Source of the DNA: Micropterix aruncella
Lineage: Eukaryota; Arthropoda; Insecta; Lepidoptera; Micropterigidae
Reading direction: 5' to 3'
NCBI GenBank assembly: GCA_944548615.1
Contig: OX155976.1
Location: 5,616,952-5,680,951 of the forward strand
Length of the DNA: 64,000 nucleotides
Shown: positions 47,637-58,315 of the stretch, piece after piece
Numbering within the stretch: position 1 is the first letter of the stretch
Layout: every line of letters begins with the position of its first letter
The notes under the pieces: generated by a model
The model's database searches: none
What the model saw: the letters and a program-made list of their open reading frames with translations, nothing else
What the model was told of the DNA's origin: nothing
Translations under genes and position numbers: made by a program

Positions 47637-47965
47637 TCCTACTAATATTATAAACGCGAAAGTTTGTAACGATTACGCGACGTTACTATGGCGACGATTG
47701 CGTGACGTTACTATGGCGACGTCATTGACAGCTGTGTCCATAATGTGTCCGTAATTAATGTTATCATCGTAATCGTAAATTAATTATTACTTACAATAAA
47801 ACAACGAAAGCGTAATTTGTTTGTGGTTAGTAGGTAATTATAGAAATTACTTCGTTTTTATCTCCATTGCATAGGTAAAAAACGTGATTTTGTTTCACAA
47901 TTAGCAGATTAGAATTATTTTTTGACTAATAATTAGTATGTTGCTGTAATTTTCATTGAATAAGC

Positions 47966-47998
47966 AGGTATTGTATTTTTAGGAAGAGTAGAAAAAGT
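47966..47998 (+). repeat. 33-bp duplication left of captured fragment
   Basis: AGGTATTGTATTTTT through AGTAGAAAAAGT; 31 of 33 bases match 48582-48614. Confidence 0.8.
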
Positions 47999-47999
47999 C

Positions 48000-48430
48000 G
48001 CCAGCGTACTTAGAAAGATCAGAGATTCCCGAGTGCAAGAAGGATAGTTTGAACCGCCACGTGATCACGGTGCACAGGCGACTCAAAGCGTTCCCCTGTC
48101 ACGAAAGCGACGGATCGTTCGCAGCGAAGGGCGACCTCGAGACGCACTTCAAGCGGTGCATCTCAAATCCAAGCAGTTCGAGTGCCCGTATTGCGACCGC
48201 TCCTTCACCGGGAGGGCCCTGCTCAACACTCACATCGATGCTTCGCATCTTAAACTGCCCGATTATCAGTTTCCCGAATGCCGCAATAGCTTCACCACCA
48301 GGAGAAACCTGACGCAATACATCAAGGCTGTGCATCTGAAAATAAAGCCGTTCGTCTGAGCGGAATTTCGCTTACAACAGCGACTTGAAGGAACACATGG
48401 CTCCTACGAAGTGTAACTCGAGGAAATGAC
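48000..48430 (+). pseudogene. C2H2 zinc-finger gene fragment captured in a Helitron
   Basis: Fingers readable in two frames: RHVITVHRRLKAFPC and GSFAAKGDLETHF at 48050-48155, then HLKSKQFECPYCDRSFTGRALL, a degraded finger, HLKIKPFV and (after a one-base loss near 48357) NFAYNSDLKEHM, ending near 48428. Linkers of the VHLKxKxF type and H-X4-H spacing are those of the gene at 6960-8069, so the source is that gene or a close paralogue. Frameshifts and lost cysteines make it non-functional. Confidence 0.75.
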
Positions 48431-48581
48431 GTCATAGGAAAGTTTCATTTAATAATTCGGACGCAACGCAACAACCGCTGGAACAATTTGAATAATTATG
48501 ATATAATCAGCGGAAGTGTATTTTAATACCTACTATAAACGCGAAATTTTACTCAAAAGTTTGTAAGAATGTATTTTTGTA

Positions 48582-48614
48582 AGGTATTGTATTTTTTGGA
48601 ACAGTAGAAAAAGT
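48582..48614 (+). repeat. 33-bp duplication right of captured fragment
   Basis: See 47966-47998. It lies immediately upstream of the Rep ATG at 48629. A Helitron-head-like CTACTATAAACGCGAAA at 48532 also precedes it. Confidence 0.8.
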
Positions 48615-48628
48615 ACTTACTAAGAATT

Positions 48629-49997
48629 ATGCCGCGAAAGAGTAAGTCTAATCTTTCCCAAAGCTCTAATAAAGCTCGAGATATGAAAGTAGCTAAACTT
48701 AACGAGACGTTTCAACAAGCCGAACTGCGAAGGCTTGAACATGCGGAGCGTGGGGCAGCTCACAGAACTGTTGAGACACCAGATCAGTCCCAAGATCGGC
48801 GTTGACAGCATGCTGAGTATCTGGCATCTCAACGAGCTAATGAGACTCCAGAGCAGTACCAAGCTCGGCGCCAACAGAACGTTGAGTATGTGGCATCTCA
48901 AAGGGCTGCTGAGACACCAGATCAGTCCCGAGATCGGCGTCGACAGAATGCTGAGTATCTGGCATCTCAACGGGCTGCTGAGACACCCGAACAGACCCAA
49001 GCTCGGCGTCTTCAGCAGGCAACTTACATGGCGTCCCAAAGAGCAACAGAAACAGCAGCAGAATCAGCAGAATCTCGCAGATGCGCTGTTGCTGAAAGGG
49101 CACAACAGCGACGTCTAATATTCACAAGAAACACGTGGGGGGTATTCGATAAAGCTGCATTTGAGTACGACGAGACTCTTGATTACGAAAGCCACAACCT
49201 TATGAAAATAGAAACGATGAATAAAGAATGCAGATTTTGCCGTGCTCTTAAATGGAAAGAGGAAGCTGACTGATAGAATGACTACCGATAGTTACAAGGT
49301 TGTGATACACCCAGATCGGTTACCACGTGGTGAACACGAACGACGATTCAATGCCCCGACCACAAATGAAATAGCTGCCGTGATAGTTGGTAGTGAACAA
49401 ACTGCGTCTCGAGACATCGTTATTCAGGCGCACGATGGCCGGCTCTCTAGAGTTCCAGACACTCATAGATTTTATGATGCTCTCGAGTATTCGATAATTT
49501 TTTGGAAAGGTCAAGAGGGGTACAGTTTTGATATTCCTCAGACAAACCCAGTTACAAAACAACCCACACCAAACAAACATGTGTCCTGCAAAGACTTTTA
49601 TGCTTATCATATGATGGTACGACGCAACAATTTTAATTTATTGCTTCGGTGTCGACTTCTCCTACATCAAGTTTTGGTGGACATGTACGTCAAAGTGGAG
49701 AGTGCGCGCTTAAGGTTTATTGCCTTGAACCAAACGAAACTGCGAGCAGAAAATTATATACATTTACAAGACGCGATAAGGAATGATGCGGATTTAGATC
49801 CAAATAACTTGGGTCAAATGGTAATTCTCCCGTCATCATTTGTAAATAGCCCGAGATATCTTCACGAATACACCCAGGATGCGTTCACATACGTGCGTAA
49901 CTACGGGAGGCCTGATATGTTCATTACAATGACATGTAATCCCGCCTGGCCAGAAATCACTAAAGAAGTCAAAATTCAACGGACAGACATGACTTAA
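48629..49997 (+). pseudogene. Helitron Rep, N-terminal region with 23-residue repeats
   Basis: A true ATG at 48629 starts MPRKSKSN. Four to five tandem 69-bp units follow (48735-49040; core EYLASQRAAETPEQ). A CGA-to-TGA change at about 48806 stops the frame; it then reads on to about 49270, where a frameshift moves to the next block (49258-49997) with the Helitron-like N-terminal domain (FITMTCNPAWPEI near its end, a signature just upstream of the HUH motif). Confidence 0.85.
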
Positions 49998-49999
49998 CA

Positions 50000-51274
50000 G
50001 CCAGAGTATTTAAAATAAAAGTTCTAAAATTAGTTGCTCTACTTGCAAAAGGTAAAATATTTGGTGATATGAAGTGCTTCATGTACTCGATCGAGTGGCA
50101 GAAAAGAGGCTTGCCTCACGTGCACTTACTGCTGTGGTTGATGGATAAATTACGCCCTAACCAAATTGATGAAGTCATAAATGCAGAGATACCCAATGCC
50201 GAAACTGATCGAAAGCTCTATGATACTGTGACCAAAAATATGATTCACGGTCCCTGTGGTGCACTAAATCCGTAATCACCATGCATGAAGGAAGGCAAAT
50301 GTACCAAAAAGTATCCAAGGGCGCTTTTAAAAGATACTCAAACCAACGACAAGGGCTATCCTCTGTACAGGCGTAGAGCACCAGAAGATGGCGGCCGTAC
50401 GATAACTGAAAAAATCAGAGGTGGAACACAGGAAGTATTGGTTGACAATAGCTGGATAGTACCATATTCTCCTCTTCTCATCAAGATTTTTAATTGCCAT
50501 ATAAATGTAGAGTTTTGCAATACGGTACAGGCTATAAAATATATTTGTAAATATATTAACAAAGGTAGTGATCAGGCTATTTTTAACTTACGACAGCAAG
50601 GGAATGTTCACATTGACCCGAGAGATGAGGTGCAAACATTTCGAACCGGTCGATATGTTAGTAGTAACGAAGCAGCGTGGCGGATTTTGGGTCTGCCTCT
50701 GCATGAGAGACATCCAACAGTCACTCATCTTGCGGTACATCTGTTCATTGGCCAGCGGATTTATTTCACTGAAAACAATTTTAGAGAGAGAATGGCCGCA
50801 CCACCTAAGACGACACTAACTGCATTCTTCCTGCTTTGCCAAAATGACGCATTTGCAAAAACATTACTTTATGTTGACGTACCCCGCTACTATACTTGGA
50901 ACGTGTCGTTGGAAGAATGGAAACGTCGTTTACAAGGAACATCTGTCGACGGCTGGCCAGGTGTGAAAGCAGGAGATGCTCATGGGCGCATTTACACAGT
51001 GCACGTTAGTAACTTCGAATGTTACTGTTTGCAAATGCTGCTAAATGTAATACAGGGCCCCACTAACTTCTCGGATCTAAAAACAGTTGACGGCCAAGAA
51101 CTTGAAACTTTTCGACAAGCGTGTGAGAAGTTGGGGTTGTTGGAAGATGACAACCACTGGGATGCCACAATGGAAGAGGCCGTGCTGTGTCGCTCTCCTT
51201 CGCAAATAAGGGAGCTATTTGCAATATTTCATATGCACTTGCGGTTTATCAAATCCTCTTCAACTATGGGATAA
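50000..51274 (+). pseudogene. Helitron Rep nuclease domain (HUH and double-Tyr motifs)
   Basis: At 50069-50275 the HUH motif is RGLPHVHLLLW. After an in-frame stop at 50273, 50285-51274 contains CTKKYPR and the two-tyrosine motif IKYICKYINKGSD near 50545. These His and Tyr residues nick and join single-stranded DNA in rolling-circle transposition. Motifs are intact though the frame is not continuous. Confidence 0.85.
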
Positions 51275-52880
51275 GTATAAAACTTCATTATCAGAAGATA
51301 TCTTGCACAGATTTGAAAGGATGGATCAAGTCAACAATAATCTTTGTTTGAATGAAGCACTGAGACTTATAGAAGACAAAATAATATCAATTTCCGGAAA
51401 GAAATTGTCCGACTTCGGTATGCCCATACCACAGCGTCGAGGAGAGCTGTCGACCGATGTCATCAAAGAGCTAAGCTACTATACCGCTTTATTAGATGCT
51501 CAGGTAAGCGAAACTGAGCCACGCCTGCTACCCGAGCAAAAAGACATTTATAACAAAATATTACAACGAGTTGAGCTTGGTGAAGGCGGCCTTTTTTTTC
51601 TTGATGCCCCGGGGGGACGGGAAAAACATTTTTGCTTAATTTGCTTCTAGCAAAAATTCGTTAAGACCGTAATGTTGCATTAGCAGTGGCTTCCTCTGGG
51701 ATCGCTGCTACATTACTGAGCGGTGGACGGACGGCACACTCGGTTTTTAAATTACCTCTTAATCTGGCAAGGGAAGAAACCCCAACGTGAAACATCAGTA
51801 AGAACAGTGCCCGCGGCGACCTGTTGCAACAATGTAAGCTGATCGTGTGGGACGAGTGCACAATGTCACACAAACGCGCCATCGAGGCGCTTGATCTCTG
51901 TCTACAAGACATGCAACGCAATAAAAAGTTGATGGGTGGTGTGGTAGTGTTATTGGCAGGGGATTTCAGACAGAATTTACCTGTTATCGAGAGAGGTACT
52001 GCAGCAGACGAGATTAATGCATGTCTGAAAGCATCATATCTGTGGACTAAAGTTGAAAAGCTTTATCTTACCACTAACATGCGAGTCCAGTTATTCAGCG
52101 ATGTCGAGTCATGAGCATTTGCTCAAAAACTCATAGAAATTGGTGAAGGCCACCTACACACCGACCAAGAAGGTATGGTTCTTTTCACACACCACTTTTC
52201 CATGTCGTGGAGTCGGAAGACGAACTCATTAATCAAGTTTTTCCAAATCTGCAACAATATATTCTTGACGAAAATTGGTTGTGTGAAAGAACCATACTGG
52301 CACCAACAAATGAGACTGTTGCGAAAATAAATAAAAAATCTTGGACGAAATAACTAGCGAAACATCAGTGTATAACTCCATCGACACAGTTATATAATCC
52401 GATGACACTACGACTTACCCCGTGGAGTTCCTAAACTCTTTGGAGTTATCTGGGGTGCCATCACATAAGTTGGAATTAAAAGTAGGTGTACCCGTTTTGT
52501 TAATGCGTAACTTGGACGCGCCAAGATTATGCAACGGTACTCGGTTGCGAGTCACCGAACTAGGAAGGCATATTGTGAAGGCCACAATCTTAATTGGAGA
52601 AGCCAAGGGAAACAATGTTCTTATACCACGTATCCCAATTATACCCAATAACTTACCATTTAATTTTAAACGCCTGCAGTTCCCATTAAAAGTTGCATTT
52701 TCAATGACTATCAACAAATCGCAAGGTCATTCTTAAAGGTAGCAGGTATACATTTGGGCACGCCGTGTTTTCCCCACGGCCAGCTATATGTGGCTTGCTC
52801 ACGCGTTTCTAAATCGCAAAATCTGCATGTTTATGCTGACCTAAATAAATCGTTTAACATAGTTTATAGGAGTATATTGC
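51219..52880 (+). pseudogene. Helitron Pif1-type helicase domain, broken
   Basis: Linked frames: 51219-51650 ends at a damaged Walker A (FFLDAPGGREKH, where the family has a GTGKT loop). 51661-51823 holds VALAVASSGIAATLL; 51824-52114 has Walker B LIVWDECTMSH and VVLLAGDFRQNLPVI, then NMRV. 52115-52400 is heavily decayed. 52422-52736 has GVPVLLMRNLD and MTINKSQGHS, continuing to 52880 with [14 protein letters not shown]. It would unwind the donor strand. The missing Walker A and several stops make it inactive. Confidence 0.85.
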
Positions 52881-53515
52881 AGTAGCTACCTATAACTTTT
52901 GCATTATCATCAATCATCATATACATCCGTACCTATGTGTCCTTACAAACTATAGGGTATAATACCTATTAGTGAGATCATCATAAAAAATACTTAGTTC
53001 CAATTTACATACATTTCACAATATAGTTATTCGAAGATACATATATATAGTTGTTCGAACAATATAGTTGTTCGAACACATATATATAACTAGAGAACGG
53101 ATGGACCGATTTTCATGATTTTTAATTTGTTGGATTTGTCTCCGCCCCGAATAGCAAAATAATATAAAAACATTGAAAAATTAACGAAAATATAAAATAC
53201 TTTACAGCATCATTATCACAATTTTTCATCACCACGCGGGTGAAACCGCGTTTGTTATAACTCGAGAACGGATAGACCGATTTTCATGGTTTTTGTTTTT
53301 TTGTATTTGTCTCCGTCCCGAATAGCATAATAACTACTAAAACATTGGAAAATTTCCGAAAAAATAAAATAAAAGAAAAACATTTACCATACATATTATT
53401 TCCAAAAAAAAAATTTTACCGAAAAAATAAAATAAAAGAAAAAACATTTTCCCAAACATTTTATTTTTTGGGGAAAAAAAATTCTAATACATATTTGTTT
53501 TATATATATCTATAT
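52881..53515 (+). repeat. Helitron 3' region with repeated GAGAACGGATGGACCGATTT block
   Basis: The phrase CTAGAGAACGGATGGACCGA followed by TTTTCATG and GTCTCCGxCCCGAATAGCA occurs at 53088-53155 and 53262-53325, and again at 53550-53640. CACCACGCGGGTGAAACCGCG at 53230 resembles another Helitron 3' end. Confidence 0.6.
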
Positions 53516-54063
53516 ATATAAAACAAAGTCGGGTTTGTTCGAACACTTATAACTCGAGAACGGTTGGACCGATTTTTATGGTTTTTGATTTGTTGTATTT
53601 GTCTCTATAACTTAAAAAGTTATTCTGCTATTCGGGACGGAGAAAAATTAAATTAAAAGAAAAACATTTTCTCATACAAAATGTAAATCCGTGTTTTCCC
53701 ATGGTAAGTTATACGTGGCATGTTCACGTGTCGGCAAATCATCCGCTTTATTTGTTCTTGTGCCTGATAAAAAAACTAAAAATGTCGTATATCACAAGGT
53801 GCTTCAATGAAGAGAATTAAACCGAGTGCATTCCATGCTACACAATAGTTTAATTCAATCATGTCTTGCTGACACGCGATTGGTATATTTAATTTTTGTA
53901 CTTTTATATTTCTTTATGTGTTATTATCTTAATAAAGTAGTGAACTTAATATTTATTTTGTATTAATTGGATTACTTTAATAAAATCATAAATTGAGTTC
54001 AGCTAATCTGTAACACGACATTCATTGACTGTTAGGCGGTACGAAGTTCGCCGGGTCAGCTAG
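53516..54063 (+). mobile_element. Short Helitron copy with helicase C-terminal relic
   Basis: Starts at TATATATAAAACAAAGTCGG, a Helitron-like 5' end. It includes a helicase tail (VFSHGKLYVACSRVGKSS, near 53690-53750) and ends GGCGGTACGAAGTTCGCCGG plus GTCAGCTAG at 54063: a 3' hairpin followed by CTAG. The inverse copy at 62057-62618 has the same limits, which supports a separate non-autonomous family. Confidence 0.7.
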
Positions 54064-54179
54064 TATATATATAAACGTGTTAAAAACCGTATTCAATAAT
54101 AAATATAAAACCGTTGAGAAAAATACTTCCGGATTTTTTTCCTGGAAACGACACGCTTAGATCTAATATGCTTGGACTA
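54064..54179. other. Short spacer
   Basis: AT-rich, nothing recognised. Confidence 0.3.
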
Positions 54180-54860
54180 TATAAGCTTTATTTCTTAAAG
54201 TTTATTTAAAAATTTCAATCATAATCGCTCGGCGCCGCAATTTGATTGCGCCATAAATTTGTATGGGGGTATTTAAATATTATTAGAGTTGCTTGTATAT
54301 GAAATATTCCGACCAAATTTTATAATGTGATTTCGGCTTGACAAGGTATATATGTACCAAATTTCAAGTATCTAAGTCCAATATTTCGAAGATGATATAT
54401 GACTAGTGCGCCCCTGGTGGACAGATTTCAACCACAATCCTTGTACCTCTTGCCAAGACCAAATGGGCTTCAATTTGTCAATTGTCAATTGATCAATTTG
54501 GGCGTTATCGTGGAAGAATACACACAGACACACAATAATATCGTGGAAGAATACAAGCAGACATACAATAATATTTGGTTATTATATCTCATAAACAAGC
54601 TACATTAATATTTTATAAACTTCGCCGTATATTTTAATTGAATATTAACACCGAACCGCCCGGGGCTAGCCGAAAATCAAACCACGCCAAATGAGGCCGT
54701 TGTGTAAAGGAACCCTTACAAGTTTATACGCAGGCCAAGAGAGGGCGCTCATCGATTTTATTTATGAAATTAGTATTCAGATGAAATCAGTCTGTCTCTA
54801 CCTGCCGGGAAACTTTCTGGGTCGACACAACCGAATTTTAAAAGTTAAAATAAAACAGTT
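54180..54860 (-). repeat. Interspersed repeat S, copy 2
   Basis: On the minus strand AATTCGGTTGTGTCGACCC near 54830 and AACCAAATATTATTGTATGT near 54585 match copy 1 at 43610. The ATCGTGGAAGAATACA unit is duplicated at 54510-54560. Situated in the odorant-receptor intron just beyond exon 2. Confidence 0.5.
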
Positions 54861-54904
54861 AAATTATCAAATAAATTTTAAAGTCATGGTTAAGCCATAT
54901 TTAC

Positions 54905-55112
54905 TCGAGGGTTTGTCGATGCCGGATAGAGACCTCCTTGATTCTCTTCTTCAAAACGTCGTAAATTAAGTAGCGCCTCTTTTTATCCTCCATGTTGTTT
55001 ATTTCCATTTCCGATAAATCGTCAAATATGAATAATTTTCGCAAATCAAGAATTACCAAATCAAGCTTGCAGATTATGTGTAGATTATAATGTAAATGGA
55101 TGAGGCAATATG
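54905..55112 (-). CDS. Odorant receptor (7tm_6), exon 2
   Basis: 208 nt. Acceptor TTCGATTACAG| at 55113 and donor CTCGA|GTAAAT at 54904. Two nucleotides complete the codon begun by exon 1, then 68 open codons and two nucleotides of the next. The product (ILDLRKLF, MEDKKRRYLIYDVLKKRI, then IRHRQTL) fits the intracellular loop between transmembrane segments 4 and 5 of insect odorant receptors, where a helical stretch ending in a basic RH motif is usual. The 80-bp intron to exon 1 is of normal insect size; the next intron (to exon 3) is 25.5 kb. Confidence 0.75.
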
Positions 55113-55192
55113 CTGTAATCGAAAGTTTTTTTAATTTTCTAATCTTTCACATAATACTTACATTTTCTATAGGTACTATCTAAAATACTTAC

Positions 55193-55446
55193 AGCCAAAT
55201 ACTGTTGCTACAGCAAATGTCGCAATAATGTGTTCGATTAGACATATTTCATAAATGGGAGTTCTGTAGATATCCTGCGAGGGTATCCAAGCCTTAACTA
55301 TCAATGGCCTTTTTTGATCTATTGTGTATTCAGCAAATAGTTGCTGGTATATTAACTGCACAATTACCTTCCCAATTAAGTACATGGCCATAGTAATAAT
55401 AAATGTGATCCATCCGATTGTTAACTTCTTAATCAAAAATTGGTGT
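55193..55446 (-). CDS. Odorant receptor (7tm_6), exon 1 of those found
   Basis: 254 nt. Strong acceptor TGTTTTTCAG| at 55447 and donor GGCT|GTAAGTAT at 55192. Reading after one split-codon base: IGWITFIITMAMYLIGKVI (transmembrane), then RPLIVKAWIPSQ and PIYEICLIEHIIATFAVATVFG. The AW-P ... PIYE-I pattern ahead of a transmembrane helix is characteristic of insect odorant receptors. It starts in mid-gene: about 90-100 N-terminal residues must lie in exon(s) to the right that I could not find, perhaps beyond the repeats or past the window. Confidence 0.8.
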
Positions 55447-55459
55447 CTGAAAAACAATT

Positions 55460-55734
55460 CCCTAGAAAATTTAAAATTGTATTAACCCTTCAGTTACGTT
55501 ACGACCGAATTTCGTTGCACATCAGAACACAGCACAGTAATATTATTTTCTAATTCGAACGCATCCTAAAATCCATACCAATTATCTCATTATTACCATA
55601 GATACATAGACGGCCGCTAGAATAATTTCGCGTGTCACTTCGCGGATATTTATGGTAAAATACCATTGTCAAACAACATCCTTTTTTTTCGAGAAATCAT
55701 CAAAAAAATTATTGATTTTTATGACATAATGTCA
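55460..55734. other. Intron or 5' flank of the odorant receptor
   Basis: No exon with good splice sites or receptor-like reading was seen. Confidence 0.35.
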
Positions 55735-56383
55735 CATACCCAAAGGATCAGCTTTATTAGTCACATACACATAGGATCAGCTTTATTAGTCATATACACA
55801 AAGATCAGCTTTATGAGTCACATACACATAGGATCAGCTTTATTAGTCACATACACATAAGATTAGCTTTATTAGTCACACACACATAGGTTCAGCTTTA
55901 TGAGTCACATACGCATAAGGTCAGCTTTATTAGTCACATACACACAAGATCAGCTTTATTAGTCACATTATTAGTCACATACACAAAGATCAGCTTTATG
56001 AGTCACAAACACATATGATCAGCTTTATTAGTCACATACGCATAAGGTCAGGTTTATTAGTCACACACACACAAGATCAGCTTTATTAGCTACATATACT
56101 TAGGATCAGTTTTATTACACATACGCAGTTTTATTACACATACACATAAGGTCAGATTTATTAGTCACATACACATAAGATCAGCTATATTAGTCACACA
56201 CACATAGGATCAGCTTTATTAGTCACATACACAAAGATCATCTTTATGAGTCACATACACATAGGATCAGCTTTTTTAGTCACATACGCATAAGGTTAGC
56301 TTTATTAATCACATACTCATAAGATCAGCTTGATTAGTCACATACCCATAAGGTCAGCTTTATTAGTCACATAGGCATAAGGT
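55735..56383. repeat. Minisatellite, block 1
   Basis: About 23 imperfect copies of a 26-29-bp unit, roughly CACATACACATAGGATCAGC plus TTTATTAGT. Variants of the TAGGATC/AAGGTC/AAGATC position repeat in a pattern that suggests higher-order duplication. Confidence 0.9.
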
Positions 56384-57256
56384 TGTCGCGAGGGTTTCTG
56401 TCGTAGAATGAAACTCGCGATCGATATTCAAATTGCAGTATGTTGTTTAATTCCAAAGTCGTGTACAAAGTGAATTGATTACGCTTAAACACTATCGCCT
56501 ATATATACTAGTCGCCGGGCGGCGATCGCCCCGTCTCCCTCTTGTCTCCGCTGTCTCCTTCACTCGGGCCGACCGCCCGATATACACACGCGGGCGGCGC
56601 TTGAGCTGCAATTGTGTCGTGTTTCGCACATTAGATTTCGCACGTTTAATCGCTTCCGGACGCCACCGGCGATCCCTCCCCCGACCTACTTTTCATTAAG
56701 TAGCCACCGGAAGTAAGGCTCCCGACCGGAAAGTCGCCGGAAGCGATCGTGTTAGCGCGTTAGTTTTTCGTGTTTCGTTTTTATACTGTGTCGCGGCGCC
56801 CTCAGTTGAAACCTTCCCCTTCACCACCAGTCTTCGGATTGCCGTGGCACAAGATGAAAAGCTCTCTGCTGAGAAGTCGCTGCGATGTGGTTTTTCGTTG
56901 TTTGTTTTATTGGTGGCGTTTTGCGTGCGAAACATGGCGGATAGATTCGCGACGGTTTGTACTTTCTCTCTCATTTATTTCGATGTTTGCTTGTAGCTTT
57001 TCGTTGACGGCTTGTTTGTGATGATGAAAATAAACGCCTCGTTGGAGGCACTTAATACGTGTTTTGATTATTGGGCGTTAGGGGTAGGTAATCCCAGTGA
57101 TGGCATTGCACATCGCCATCTCCTTAATTCCGGTGTCGCCATTGCACCTTGGCGACACCACCTTCCTGCCGCCTTCGGGTGGAGTGTTCTTCCGGTCCTT
57201 TCCTGTTATAACATTTTGAGTAGGAGGGTTCTGTGTGTATTGTTGCTCCGCGACAA
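56384..57256. mobile_element. Solo LTR inside the minisatellite
   Basis: 873 bp starting TGTCGCGAGGG and ending GCTCCGCGACA (TGTCGCG/CGCGACA inverted ends), flanked by AGGT on both sides (56380-56383 and 57257-57260). TATATATA at 56500-56507 and AATAAA at 57029-57034 fit an LTR transcribed on the plus strand. GC content is much higher than the surroundings. No internal retroelement sequence remains, so it likely arose by recombination between two LTRs. Superfamily not determined. Confidence 0.85.
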
Positions 57257-57668
57257 GGTCAGCTTTATTAGTCACACACACACAAGATCAGCTTTATTAG
57301 TTACATATACTTAGGATCAGTTTTATTAGTCACATACGCATAAGGTCTGATTTATTAGTCACATACACATAAGATCAGCTATATTAGTCACACACACATA
57401 GGATCCGCTTTATTAGTCACATACACAAAGATCAGCTTTATGAGTCACATACACATAGGATCAGCTTTTTTAGTTACATACTCATAAGGTTAGCTTTATT
57501 AATCACATACTCATAAGATCAGCTTGATTAGTCACATACCCATAAGGTCAGCTTTTTTAGTCACATACACATAAGATCAGCTTTATTAGTCACATACACA
57601 AAAGATCAGCTTTATCAGTCACATACACATAGGATCAGCTTTATCAGTCACATACACATAAGATCAGC
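57257..57668. repeat. Minisatellite, block 2
   Basis: About 14 further copies of the unit of block 1; removing the solo LTR and one AGGT rejoins a unit exactly. Confidence 0.9.
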
Positions 57669-58020
57669 ACGGATCTACGATTTTTCCGAACCGAGACAAA
57701 AACTTGACATTTGCGGCCCTCTCCTCCAGCATTTGAGGTTAATGATAAAAAAACTCATAAACAAATGAATCGCTCATTTTGAAAAGGCGTTTGGGGAACT
57801 TTTCCAGAAATGGCTTGTTTATGTTCAAATTAAATATAGCACCTATACCTAGTTAAATTTTGAAGATATACGAGAGGTGATTTGTTACTTAGTTTATTTA
57901 CTAGAGTGGCACAGAGCCCAGTGGGGTGGGGTGGTAGTGAGTTGTGTTTTTTAGTTTTTCAGTTTTTTTTTTTGCACATCTACTTTTATTGTTACTCATT
58001 GTAAACTATGTTAGATAGGT
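57669..58020. other. Unassigned AT-rich flank
   Basis: No gene. CATTTGCGGCCCTCTCCTCC near 57700 is the only GC-richer segment. Confidence 0.3.
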
Positions 58021-58315
58021 AGAGTAAATAGGTAGGTCGAGTGAGCCCATTCGGTGTTAGTCGCGCTAACGCGACTGAGTCGAGTCGAGAACGCGCTCAT
58101 TTTCTTGTTCGACTTTTGCTTTTTACCCGCCTTCCCCTACGTGCCTCGCCACCTTCGATCTTTCGAAATAAATCGAAATCTTCTTCTTTCGAAATCGAGA
58201 TCTTTCGAAATAATTCGATAGGTAGAGTAAATAGGTAGGTCGAGTGAGCCCATTCAGTGTTAGTCGCGCTAACGCGACTGAGTCGGGTCGAGAACGCGCT
58301 CATTTTCTTGTTCAA
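58021..58315. repeat. Direct repeat at satellite border
   Basis: TAGGTAGAGTAAATAGGTAGG with CGAGTGAGCCCATTC and CGCTAACGCGACTGAGTCG occurs at 58015-58090 and again at 58219-58290, about 204 bp apart. Confidence 0.8.

Larger units (their letters stand above)
47637..52880 (+). mobile_element. Decayed autonomous Helitron (RepHel) with captured gene fragment
   Basis: Begins CCTACTAATATTATAAACGC GAAAG at about 47637. Contains a zinc-finger gene fragment (48000-48430) and, downstream, all parts of a Rep-helicase protein in several frames (48629-52880). The original 3' end is not clear; the next CTAG-type terminus, at 54063, may belong to a separate element starting near 53516. All coding parts carry stops or frameshifts. 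Confidence 0.8.

Noticed and set aside
54691..54969. 92-residue plus-strand ORF
   Set aside because: Overlaps odorant-receptor exon 2 on the other strand and a repeat; no recognisable features.
56475..57314. Arg/Ser-rich ORFs as a host gene with a GC-rich promoter
   Set aside because: The segment has LTR-type inverted ends and a 4-bp duplication, so it is a solo LTR.
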